Source: Flavobacterium hibernum
GTDB lineage: Bacteria > Bacteroidota > Bacteroidia > Flavobacteriales > Flavobacteriaceae
DNA length: 64,000 bases
NCBI RefSeq assembly: GCF_000832125.1
Contig: NZ_JPRK01000007.1
Location: 186,001-250,000, forward strand
Direction of reading: 5' to 3'
Part shown: in pieces, positions 41,704-49,446 of the stretch
How positions within the stretch are numbered: the stretch's first letter is position 1
How the letters are laid out: every line of letters starts with the position of its first letter
Program-made: the position numbers and the translations under genes
Notes under the pieces: model-generated
Seen by the model: the letters and a program-made list of their open reading frames with translations, nothing else
The model's database searches: none
What the model was told of the DNA's origin: nothing

Positions 41704-41740
41704 TATTCCCTAATCTACTCAATTAGGGAATATTTTTTTT
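41704..41740 (+). terminator. Rho-independent terminator after the susCD operon
   Basis: An 11-bp perfect stem (TATTCCCTAAT with ATTAGGGAATA) has a 7-nt loop and eight T residues. Confidence 0.9.
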
Positions 41741-41771
41741 GAATATAATTACTTGTCGGTAAAATTATTTT

Positions 41772-41908
41772 AACACATAGAAACATAGATATTACACTCT
41801 CAAAAAGACGTTTCACTTATTTTAAATACACATAGTTTAGTTATGTGTGAGAAATGAATTCCTCTTTTGTATTCTTTATTTCCAAAAAAAACTATGTTTC
41901 TATGTGTT
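41772..41908. repeat. Nested inverted repeats before the GH27 gene
   Basis: Outer arms AACACATAGAAACATAG (41772-41788) and its exact complement (41892-41908) enclose a smaller inverted pair ACACATA/TATGTGT (41828-41834 and 41842-41848). The block fills the gap between the susCD terminator and the GH27 gene and could fold into a cruciform or a leader RNA. Confidence 0.75.
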
Positions 41909-41959
41909 GAATATTTTTTTATGAATTGCATTAAACGAGTTATAATAAATTTTTAAACA

Positions 41960-43195
41960 ATGAAAAAAATCATCTTAGCATTTGCTTTAATTGCCACGGC
42001 TTTAGGTTTTGGTCAGGGAAATACACATAAACAAACCGCAGGAAAATTTGAAGGACTTGCAATGACACCTCCAATGGGTTGGAATTCCTGGAATACTTTT
42101 GAAACTAATATCGACGAAAAATTAGTAAAAGAAACGGCCGATATTATGGTTTCATCTGGCATGGCAGCAGCAGGATATAATTATATTGTGCTAGATGATG
42201 GCTGGATGGCAAGAGAACGTGATGCAAACGGAGATTTGGTTCCTGATCCCGTTAAATTTCCAAACGGAATGAAAGCTGTAATTGATTATGTACATAGCAA
42301 AGGTTTAAAATTTGGTTTGTACAATTGTGCAGGTACTCAAACTTGTGCAGGTTATCCGGGAACGCGTGGTTATGAATATCAGGATGCGCGTTTTTATGCT
42401 AAACTCGGTATAGATTTTTTAAAATACGATTGGTGTAATACGCAAGGGATTACGGCAAAAGAAGCTTACACAACAATGAGCAATGCGCTTAAAACTGCCG
42501 GAAGACCTATTGTTTTTAGCCTTTGCGAGTGGGGAGATAATCAGCCGTGGGAATGGGGGAAACCAGTTGGTAATCTTTGGCGAATTTCGGGAGATATTTA
42601 CCCGTGTTTTGATTGTGAATTTAAACATGAAGAAGGAAACTGGTCATCTTGGGGATTCATGAAAATTATTGAAATGCGTAAAGATATTCGTAAATACTCG
42701 GGTCCAGATCATTGGAATGATTTTGATATGATGGAAGTTGGTGATGGAATGACAGATATTGAGGATAAAACTCATTTTACGATGTGGTCAATGATGGCGT
42801 CGCCTCTTATTGCGGGAAATGATTTTAGGAAAATGTCCAAAGAAACATTAGCAATTTTAACCAACAAAGAACTGATTGCTGTTAATCAGGATAAATTAGG
42901 AATTCAAGGTTTTAAATATTCTGCCGAAGATGGATTAGAAGTTTGGGTCAAACCTTTATCAGATGGAAATTGGGCAGTCACTTTCTTAAATAGGAGTGAA
43001 GTGGTTAAAAAAGTCAACTTCGATTGGAAAAAGCATACGATTAAAGATGCTGATTTTGGTTATGAAGTTAACTTTGACAAAACGATTTATAAATTAAAAG
43101 ATCTTTGGAGAAACAAAAAAAATGGAAACACAAAAAAGAATTTTGTTGCCGATCTTGCTCCTCATGATGTAATTACACTTCGGTTAATTCCTTAA
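41960..43195 (+). CDS. GH27 alpha-galactosidase
   Basis: The 411-residue protein has a signal peptide (MKKIILAFALIATALGFGQ) and a GH27 barrel: TPPMGWNSWNTF, YNYIVLDDGW, KFGLYNCAGTQTCAGYPGT. The nucleophile is D157 in FLKYDWC and the acid/base D256 in DHWNDFDMMEVG. The C-terminal Greek-key domain follows (VTFLNRSEVVKKVNFDW). It removes alpha-1,6-linked galactose from galactomannan or its oligosaccharides in the periplasm. The gene is separated from susCD by a terminator and repeats, so it has its own promoter. It is followed after 12 nt by the GH5_2 gene. Confidence 0.93.
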   Translation: MKKIILAFALIATALGFGQGNTHKQTAGKFEGLAMTPPMGWNSWNTFETNIDEKLVKETADIMVSSGMAAAGYNYIVLDDGWMARERDANGDLVPDPVKFPNGMKAVIDYVHSKGLKFGLYNCAGTQTCAGYPGTRGYEYQDARFYAKLGIDFLKYDWCNTQGITAKEAYTTMSNALKTAGRPIVFSLCEWGDNQPWEWGKPVGNLWRISGDIYPCFDCEFKHEEGNWSSWGFMKIIEMRKDIRKYSGPDHWNDFDMMEVGDGMTDIEDKTHFTMWSMMASPLIAGNDFRKMSKETLAILTNKELIAVNQDKLGIQGFKYSAEDGLEVWVKPLSDGNWAVTFLNRSEVVKKVNFDWKKHTIKDADFGYEVNFDKTIYKLKDLWRNKKNGNTKKNFVADLAPHDVITLRLIP

Positions 43196-43207
43196 TTCTA
43201 ATTGATT

Positions 43208-44173
43208 ATGAAAATAAAAACAAATATTATAAGTGCGATTTTCTTATTGTTTTTTTATGTGTCTAACGCACAATTTGTAAAAGAGCATGGACAATTAGGG
43301 GTTCTTGGAACTCAGTTAGTCGATAAAAATAATAATCCCGTTGTTTTGCGCGGAATGAGTTTTGGGTGGCATAGTATGTGGCCAAGATTTTATAATGAAA
43401 AAGCAGTGAGTTGGCTAAAAAAGGATTTTAAATGTAATGTTGTACGAGCTGCAATGGGTATTGAGTTAGGTGAGAAGTCCTATATGAAAGACCCACAATT
43501 CTCCAAAGATAAAATTGATGCAGTTGTAAAAGGAGCGATAAAATCTGATATTTATGTAATAATTGATTGGCACAGTCATAATATCAATTTAAAAGAAGCA
43601 AAAGAGTTTTTTGCTGAGGTATCAAAAAAATACTCAAAGTATCCTAATATAATATATGAGATATTCAATGAGCCTGATTATGAATCGTGGTCAGAGGTTA
43701 AAGTTTATGCCGAAGAAGTAATCTCCGTAATAAGAGCGAATGATCCCAAGAATATTATTTTGGTTGGTTCTCCGCATTGGGATCAGGACGTCGATCTTGC
43801 GGCCGCAGACCCAGTTAGAGGATTTGATAATATAATGTACACCATGCATTTTTATGCCGCAACTCACGGCAAGGATTTAAGAGATAAAACAGATGATGCA
43901 ATAAAAAGTGGTTTGCCTATTTTTATTTCAGAATCGGCAGGAATGGAAGCATCCGGCGATGGACCATTAAATATAAAAGCATGGCAAGAATATATAGACT
44001 GGATGGAATCTCGAAAATTGAGTTGGATAACATGGTCAGTTTCAGATAAAGATGAAACATGTTCTATTCTGAAAAAATCTGCAAATTCAGAAGGGAAATG
44101 GAAAGACGAAGATCTTAAGGAGTCAGGAATTAAAGTTCGTGAGTTTTTAATAAAATACAATGCGGAAGATTAG
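43208..44173 (+). CDS. GH5 (subfamily 2-like) endoglucanase/mannanase
   Basis: The start was set at ATG 43208; the longer frame begins at a TTG two codons earlier. The 321-residue protein has a signal peptide (MKIKTNIISAIFLLFFYVSNAQ) and one GH5 barrel. The opening HGQLGVLGTQLVDKNNNPVVLRGMSFGWH and VIIDWHSHN fit subfamily 2, mostly endo-beta-1,4-glucanases. The acid/base is E155 in YEIFNEP and the nucleophile E242 in IFISESAGMEASG. It probably attacks beta-1,4-glucosidic bonds of glucomannan or cellulose. No cellulose-binding module is attached. It forms an operon with the GH27 gene. Confidence 0.88.
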   Translation: MKIKTNIISAIFLLFFYVSNAQFVKEHGQLGVLGTQLVDKNNNPVVLRGMSFGWHSMWPRFYNEKAVSWLKKDFKCNVVRAAMGIELGEKSYMKDPQFSKDKIDAVVKGAIKSDIYVIIDWHSHNINLKEAKEFFAEVSKKYSKYPNIIYEIFNEPDYESWSEVKVYAEEVISVIRANDPKNIILVGSPHWDQDVDLAAADPVRGFDNIMYTMHFYAATHGKDLRDKTDDAIKSGLPIFISESAGMEASGDGPLNIKAWQEYIDWMESRKLSWITWSVSDKDETCSILKKSANSEGKWKDEDLKESGIKVREFLIKYNAED

Positions 44174-44196
44174 AGTTAGTTGCGGTATTTAGCTTT

Positions 44197-44229
44197 AAGC
44201 CTGTTCAGTTTTGAGCAGGCTTTTTTTTT
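44197..44229 (+). terminator. Rho-independent terminator after the GH27-GH5 operon
   Basis: An 11-bp stem with one wobble (AAGCCTGTTCA with TGAGCAGGCTT), a 4-nt loop and nine T residues. It marks the right edge of the mannan region. Confidence 0.9.
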
Positions 44230-44768
44230 GTTTAAAATTTTAAAAATATCAACTCGTTTTTTGAATCTGATTTTGGTTTTTTCGATTCGTTTTTGTAAGA
44301 ATTTAGAGTTTCTTGTTTTGTTGGCGAAGATTTACAGGTATGCTTTGTTTTTTGTAATCTATTTTTGTTGTTTTGTTTCGCTACCCCTATTTTTTATAGG
44401 GTGTGAAATAGAAATAGTGTTGTTTTTGTAGTTTTAGCATTTGTTTTTGTGGGTATTATTTTATTTTTATTCGCAAAAGTGGTTTTTTTATTCAAAAATC
44501 CGTTATTGAATTTTCAAAAATAAATAAGTATAAATGTCAAATCACGATTATAGGCAAGTTAATTTTTGTAATCCATAATTCTCGCTTCAAAACATCAAAA
44601 AAACAGATTTCGATTCTTGTACTGATACAAAAGTTAATAAATTCGCTAATGAAAATGAAGATGTTTAAGGGCGAGAATAGGAGGTTTTAAAAGTGGATTA
44701 TAGTATTACATACTTATATAAAAGATTAACTAACCAAAATCAATTAATAACCAAAAACCAATTAAAAC
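44230..44768. other. A+T-rich intergenic region, no gene seen
   Basis: This 539-nt gap holds T-rich tracts and no convincing ORF, repeat or -7 box. The 83-codon frame at 44180-44431 begins before the terminator hairpin, runs through it, and has Phe/Leu-rich composition expected from T-runs, so it is not called. The promoter of the following porin gene must lie in its right half but was not recognised. Confidence 0.6.
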
Positions 44769-45842
44769 ATGAAAAAAGTATTACACATTTTTGCCGCGAT
44801 GTTAACGAGTTCTTTTGCCTTTGCTCAAGATGATACCGAAACTGCAACTTCGCCAGCAACCACTTGGGGAGGATCAGCAGATGCGTATTATAAATATGAT
44901 TTTTCAAAACAAATGAATGGATTAACGAGCTTTACCAACTCTCAAGATTCATTCGAATTAGGAATGGCCTCAATTCAGGCAGGTCATACTTTCGGAAAAG
45001 CCTCAGTATTCGTAGACTTAGGTTTCGGAAAAAGAGCAGGAGAGTTTTCATATAATGAAACAACAGATAAAGATATAAATGCAAAATTTTTAATTAAACA
45101 GTTGTTCTTTACTTATCAGCTTACAGAGAAATTTAAAGTAGTTGCGGGTAGCTTTGGTACACATATAGGATACGAAGTAGTAGACGCAATAGGAAATAAA
45201 AACTATAGTATGTCGTATGCGTTTTCTTATGGTCCATTCTTTAATACTGGAGTAAAAGCGCAATATACATCAGGTAAATTTACTGCGATGTTTGGTATTA
45301 CAAACCCAACCGATTTTAAATCGGCTATGGATGCAGGTTCATCACAAAAAACATATATCGGACAATTAGGATATATAGGTGAAACCGGAAGTGTGTATTT
45401 AAACTTTACATCAGGAAGTAGTAATCCGTCTTCATTAGATAACAAAACACAATTTGATTTTGTTGCTTCAAAAACAATAAGTGACAGTTTTGGACTTGGA
45501 TTTAATGCAACTTATGCTAAAACAAAAAACGACATTTCAAGTGTCGATGATGGCGAATGGTTTTCATTAGTTGGATATGCTAATTATTCATTTAAACCAT
45601 CTTTGTTAATAGCATACAGAATGGAATATTTTGATGCTAAAGATGCAGCTCCAAGTTTTGGTACGCTAACAGGATCTAGTGTTTTTGCAAACACAGTTTC
45701 ATTAAATTACAAAGTTGGGAAACTTACAATAATTCCTGAGTTAAGATACGATGCTGCTTCAGAAGATATCTTTTTGAATAAAGATGCAGCGCCAACAGGA
45801 GGATCTTTCTTCGGATTAATTGCTACAACATACTCTTTCTAG
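44769..45842 (+). CDS. Outer-membrane beta-barrel porin-like protein (BBP2/OmpL type)
   Basis: The 357-residue protein has a signal peptide (MKKVLHIFAAMLTSSFAFAQ). A short acidic/Thr-rich start (DDTETATSP) and a series of alternating hydrophobic strands ending in the terminal aromatic GLIATTYSF, the typical barrel end signal, follow. WGGSADAYYKYDFSKQ, FVDLGFGKRAGEFSYN and SKTISDSFGLGFNATYAKTK fit the putative beta-barrel porin-2 family. It is probably a general or substrate-specific diffusion channel; the substrate is unknown. It has a long upstream gap and its own terminator, so it is monocistronic. Any link to mannan use is only by proximity. Confidence 0.75.
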   Translation: MKKVLHIFAAMLTSSFAFAQDDTETATSPATTWGGSADAYYKYDFSKQMNGLTSFTNSQDSFELGMASIQAGHTFGKASVFVDLGFGKRAGEFSYNETTDKDINAKFLIKQLFFTYQLTEKFKVVAGSFGTHIGYEVVDAIGNKNYSMSYAFSYGPFFNTGVKAQYTSGKFTAMFGITNPTDFKSAMDAGSSQKTYIGQLGYIGETGSVYLNFTSGSSNPSSLDNKTQFDFVASKTISDSFGLGFNATYAKTKNDISSVDDGEWFSLVGYANYSFKPSLLIAYRMEYFDAKDAAPSFGTLTGSSVFANTVSLNYKVGKLTIIPELRYDAASEDIFLNKDAAPTGGSFFGLIATTYSF

Positions 45843-45857
45843 AGATAAAGATTGATA

Positions 45858-45911
45858 TTTTTTTTTTTTTTTTGGAACTGTCGAAACATACTAATGTTTC
45901 GGCAGTTTTTT
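45858..45911 (+). terminator. Terminator hairpin preceded by a 16-T tract
   Basis: A homopolymer of 16 T (45858-45873) is followed directly by a 14-bp stem with one wobble (AACTGTCGAAACAT with ATGTTTCGGCAGTT, 45876-45907) and a short T-run. The hairpin ends the porin transcript; the T16 tract is prone to slippage. Confidence 0.8.
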
Positions 45912-45953
45912 ATTTAAATGCTATTTTGATTTGCTTCACTGTAGTTTTTTTCT

Positions 45954-46257
45954 GCCACAGATTTAAAGGATTAGAAAGATTTAGAAATATGGAATTAATT
46001 GTTTCTCTCAAAGGTATATAATTACAAATATATGACTTTGTGTTTCTGAGATTTTTTTGCCGCAGATTCTAAGGATTAAAAAGATTTAGAAATAAAGGAA
46101 TAATTGTTTCTCGCAAAGTCACCAAGTTGAAGATATTACTTGGCGACTTTGCGAGATTTTTATGAAGTATGAATGAATCAACTTTTTTAGGTTAGCTCAC
46201 GTAATCTAATATAGACCAAAACAAGAGCAAATCTTTTTAATCCTTCAAATCTGTGGC
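45954..46257. repeat. Three-copy 28-nt ACAGATT repeat array
   Basis: Copies at 45954-45981 (+), 46059-46086 (+) and 46230-46257 (-) match GCCACAGATTTAAAGGATTA plus GAAAGATT with 3-5 differences. The first two are followed by a shared TAATTGTTTCTC..CAAAG segment. A 19-bp imperfect hairpin (46109-46127 with 46138-46156, TCTCGCAAAGTC and complement) lies between copies two and three. The array fills the 45843-46328 gap; no gene is seen in it. Confidence 0.75.
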
Positions 46258-46270
46258 TAAACGTTTAAAC

Positions 46271-46309
46271 AAAAAAAGGGCATTTCTGAATCAATCAGAA
46301 ATGCCCTTT
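46271..46309 (-). terminator. Terminator of the amidase gene
   Basis: A perfect 15-bp stem (AAAGGGCATTTCTGA and complement, arms 46275-46289 and 46295-46309) has a 5-nt loop. On the minus strand it is followed by a T-run (A-run 46271-46277). Confidence 0.88.
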
Positions 46310-46328
46310 CATGTATTTATTAAAGATT

Positions 46329-47234
46329 TTACTGTACTTGCTTTTTGTAAATAGAGTAAATAGTATCTATTGTTTTTCGATCTAAAACCGATGTTACATC
46401 AGTTTGAATATAGTGTAATTTGAAAGCTTGAATTGCTGCCGAAAGATTCTTGGTGTTATAACCAATGATTCTCAAAGCAGGTTCGATTTTAAAGTCAAAA
46501 GGTGCTTCTTCTAAAACTTCATCAGGCCAAATTCCAAAACCTTTTTCAGCCAACGTTTTCCATGGGAATAAAGCGCTTGGATCTTGTTTTCTGCCTGGAG
46601 CAATATCAGCATGTCCTAATATGTTTTGGGTTGGAATGTTGTAGTCTTTCTTTAGTTTTGTTAAAAGAGCGACCAAACTGCTAATTTGAGCTTCTGTAAA
46701 AGGTTTAAAACCATTATTGTCAAGTTCTATCCCAATAGATGACGAATTAATATCTGTGTTTTTTCCCCATGTCGAAGCACCTGCGTGCCACGCTCTTAAA
46801 TAGTCGTTTAGCATTTGCACCACTTTTCCGTTTTCTGAGATAACATAATGTGCGCTTACCTGAGTTTTGGTCTTAGTAAACGTTTTTATCGTTTGCTGAA
46901 TAGAATCTTGTGCCGTATGATGAATGATAATGAAACTTGGTTTTCTTAAATTAAAGTTTACAGTTCCTATCCATTCTGTATTAATACCATTTAACAAATA
47001 AGTAGATCCGGTTTTAGATAAAGTATCTTTTACAATCCCAAGTTGTTGTGCATAAGAAGTGTCAATAATCACAGGACTAACCGGTGGAATCGTTTGAGGT
47101 TCTTTGCTTGTAATTTGGTTTTCTAAAGTTTTGAGCTGTTGATCGTAAACTTTTTCAGTTGTTTTATACGGATTTGTTGAGCAAGAAGTAATTATAATTG
47201 CTAAAATTAGATAACAAAAATGTTTTTTTGCCAT
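46329..47234 (-). CDS. N-acetylmuramoyl-L-alanine amidase lipoprotein (Amidase_2)
   Basis: The 301-residue protein has a lipoprotein signal (AIIITSC, Cys about 18) and a coiled, Gln/Lys-rich stretch. The Amidase_2 zinc domain follows: first His in FIIIHHTAQDS, then SAHYVISENGKVVQMLND, RAWHAGAS, SSSIGIELDN and the distal His in ILGHADIAPGRKQDP. A C-terminal helical segment (ALRIIGYN...AIQAFKLHY) resembles a peptidoglycan-binding module. This is the AmiD-like layout, which cuts the amide bond between MurNAc and L-Ala, often on anhydro-muropeptides, from the outer membrane. It appears monocistronic or co-transcribed with the upstream Gly-rich protein gene (35-nt gap). Confidence 0.9.
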   Translation of the reverse strand: MAKKHFCYLILAIIITSCSTNPYKTTEKVYDQQLKTLENQITSKEPQTIPPVSPVIIDTSYAQQLGIVKDTLSKTGSTYLLNGINTEWIGTVNFNLRKPSFIIIHHTAQDSIQQTIKTFTKTKTQVSAHYVISENGKVVQMLNDYLRAWHAGASTWGKNTDINSSSIGIELDNNGFKPFTEAQISSLVALLTKLKKDYNIPTQNILGHADIAPGRKQDPSALFPWKTLAEKGFGIWPDEVLEEAPFDFKIEPALRIIGYNTKNLSAAIQAFKLHYIQTDVTSVLDRKTIDTIYSIYKKQVQ

Positions 47235-47269
47235 GGTTACTTACATTTTTTAGAATGTGGTTGAAACAA

Positions 47270-47869
47270 TTATTCTTGAATTTTTGCTGCTTGAGGATCT
47301 TCTTTAACTTCTTTTGAATCTTGATCTTTTGAGTCTTTAGAGTCTTTTTTCTTTTTTGATTTAGAAGGTTTTTTTACGTCCTTAAAAGTTTCCATAAACG
47401 TTGTGTATTTAGGGATTTGATCAGGATTTAAAAAAGCAGTTATTTTTTTAGTAGTACTTTCTCTTAAAGCTTTAATTTGCTCCATTTTTTGATCTTGACT
47501 ACTGCTTTCATTTTTTAACAAAATCCCTTGTTCTTTCATGCTATCAGTAAAAACATTTGTAATAGCAATTGCTTGAAGTTCATCAAGATTTACAACAGGT
47601 TTCATTTGTTCAACAATTCTGGCAGCTATTTCTTCAGGAGGAGTTTCTTTAGGTTTGCTGGTGTTACCTTGTGGGCCTCCCATCATGCTTCTGTCCATTC
47701 CCATTCCGTTACCCATTCCGCTACCTCTTCCACCATATCCGCCACCGCCGTAGCCGTTTCCGTAACCACCGCCGTAACCATTATTATAACCATTTCCGTA
47801 TTGTGCTGAAACAGAGTTAAAGCAACATACAGTAAAAACCAAAAGAAATAAAGATTGTATAGGTTTCAT
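47270..47869 (-). CDS. Secreted Gly/Tyr-rich protein of unknown function
   Basis: The start was set at 47869, nine codons inside the longest frame, giving a signal peptide (MKPIQSLFLLVFTVCCFNSVSAQ). The 199-residue product then has a low-complexity YGNGYNNGYGGGYGNGYGGG region and a GMGNGMGMDRSMMGG run. A helical domain follows (IAARIVEQMKPVVNLDELQAIAITNVFTDSMKEQ...FLNPDQIPKYTTFM) that loosely recalls Spy/CpxP-type periplasmic proteins with an LNPDQ..K motif. The tail is Lys/Asp/Ser-rich (SKSKKKKDSKDSKDQDSKE). No family is confidently recognised. The neighbours are an amidase lipoprotein gene and rimO. Confidence 0.6.
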   Translation of the reverse strand: MKPIQSLFLLVFTVCCFNSVSAQYGNGYNNGYGGGYGNGYGGGGYGGRGSGMGNGMGMDRSMMGGPQGNTSKPKETPPEEIAARIVEQMKPVVNLDELQAIAITNVFTDSMKEQGILLKNESSSQDQKMEQIKALRESTTKKITAFLNPDQIPKYTTFMETFKDVKKPSKSKKKKDSKDSKDQDSKEVKEDPQAAKIQE

Positions 47870-47911
47870 AAAAATGTATTTATCTAAAATTGACAATTGT
47901 TTAGCGTAAAT

Positions 47912-49225
47912 TTAAGCAGGTTCTCCGTATAAATCAAATTCTGTTGCCTCTATTATTTTTATATTAACAAATTCACCTGTTTTTACATAATGCTTAGAGG
48001 CGTCAATTAAAACTTCGTTATCAACATCTGGGCTATCAAATTCGGTTCTGCCTACAAAATGAGCACCTTCTTTTCGGTCGATAATACATCTAAAAACCTG
48101 ACCAACTTTTTCCTGATTTAAATCCCATGAAATTTGAGATTGTAATTCCATTATTTCGTTTGCTCTGGCTTGTTTTACATCATCTGGTACATCGTCTTCT
48201 AGTAAATAAGCATGAGTATTTTCTTCATGAGAATAAGCGAAACATCCCATTCTGTCAAATTTCATTTCTTGAACAAAATCTTTCAAAATTTCAAAATCTT
48301 CCTGTGTTTCACCCGGATATCCAACAATCAAAGTAGTTCTAATTGCCATTCCGGGAACTGCAGCGCGGAAATCTTTTAGTAATTGAGTTGTTTTAGCTTG
48401 GGTAGTACCACGACGCATCGATTTTAAAATGGAATCTGAAATGTGTTGTAACGGAATATCGATATAATTACAAATCTTAGGTTCGCGTTTCATTAATTCC
48501 AAAACATCCATCGGGAAACCAGTAGGGTAGGCATAATGCAAACGAATCCATTCAATACCTTCTACTTTTGCTAATTCTTCTAAAAGTTCAGCAAGATTTC
48601 TCTTTTTGTAGATGTCAAGACCATAATAAGTTAAATCCTGAGCAATTAATATTAATTCTTTAACGCCATTTTTAGCTAAACCTTGTGCTTCCTTAACTAA
48701 TTTTTCAATTGGTTGCGAAACGTGAGAACCTCTCATTAATGGAATTGCACAAAAACTACAAGGTCTATCACAACCTTCAGCAATTTTTAGGTAAGCATAG
48801 TTTTTAGGAGTTGTCGTTAAACGTTCTCCTAATAATTCATGTTTATAATCGGCTCCTAAAGCTTTTAATAATTGAGGTAGTTCAGTTGTACCAAAATATT
48901 GATCAACATTAGGGATTTCTTTTTCTAAGTCTGGTCTGTATCTTTCAGATAAGCATCCGGTAACGAAAACCTTATCAACTAAGCCTTTGTCTTTTTTGTC
49001 AGCATATTCCAAAATCATGTTTACAGACTCTGCTTTGGCATTGTCGATAAAACCACAAGTGTTAATTACGATAATGTTTCCTTCTCTTTCTGCTGGTGCT
49101 TCGTGTTCAACTTCTTTTCCGTTTGCACGAAGTTGTCCCATTAACACTTCACTATCATATACATTTTTCGAACACCCAAGAGTGATTACGTTAATTTTGT
49201 TCTTTTTTAAAGACTTGGTTCTCAT
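47912..49225 (-). CDS. rimO: Ribosomal protein S12 methylthiotransferase RimO
   Basis: The 437-residue protein has the three MTTase domains. The N-terminal UPF0004 domain carries three cluster Cys (LGCSKNVYDSE, INTCGFIDNAKAES, VTGCLSERY). The radical SAM barrel has CX3CX2C in EGCDRPCSFCAIP, and a C-terminal TRAM domain follows (GQVFRCIIDRKEGAHFVGRTEFDSPDVDNEVLI). The DSPDVDNEV ending of TRAM separates RimO from the tRNA enzyme MiaB. It adds a methylthio group to Asp88 of ribosomal protein S12. The gene lies 42 nt upstream of the Gly-rich secreted protein gene on the same strand; a functional link is unlikely. Confidence 0.95.
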   Translation of the reverse strand: MRTKSLKKNKINVITLGCSKNVYDSEVLMGQLRANGKEVEHEAPAEREGNIIVINTCGFIDNAKAESVNMILEYADKKDKGLVDKVFVTGCLSERYRPDLEKEIPNVDQYFGTTELPQLLKALGADYKHELLGERLTTTPKNYAYLKIAEGCDRPCSFCAIPLMRGSHVSQPIEKLVKEAQGLAKNGVKELILIAQDLTYYGLDIYKKRNLAELLEELAKVEGIEWIRLHYAYPTGFPMDVLELMKREPKICNYIDIPLQHISDSILKSMRRGTTQAKTTQLLKDFRAAVPGMAIRTTLIVGYPGETQEDFEILKDFVQEMKFDRMGCFAYSHEENTHAYLLEDDVPDDVKQARANEIMELQSQISWDLNQEKVGQVFRCIIDRKEGAHFVGRTEFDSPDVDNEVLIDASKHYVKTGEFVNIKIIEATEFDLYGEPA

Positions 49226-49385
49226 ACTTTTATAAATTGGAGTGCAAAATTACACTTTTTTATTCAAACACCGCCTGTTTCCTTTTCATTTAGATGTTTT
49301 TTGTGAAGCTTCTTGTTGATTTTTGTGGTGTTTTTTTGTTTTTCTATCAAAACTATTGTGAAAGAAGATTGTTTTTATTGGGAGT

Positions 49386-49417
49386 AAAAAAAAAACCGTT
49401 GAGTACGAACCCAACGG
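49386..49417 (-). terminator. Terminator of the FadL-like gene
   Basis: On the minus strand CCGTTG-N10-CAACGG is followed by a 10-nt T-run (A-run 49386-49395). It lies 30 nt after the stop codon of the outer-membrane protein gene. Confidence 0.8.
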
Positions 49418-49446
49418 AAATTTAAATTCAATCTATTTATTCTTAA

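Noticed and set aside
44180..44431. 83-codon + strand frame after the GH5_2 gene
   Set aside because: It runs through a strong terminator hairpin, is Phe/Leu-rich as expected from T-tracts, and has no homologous feel.
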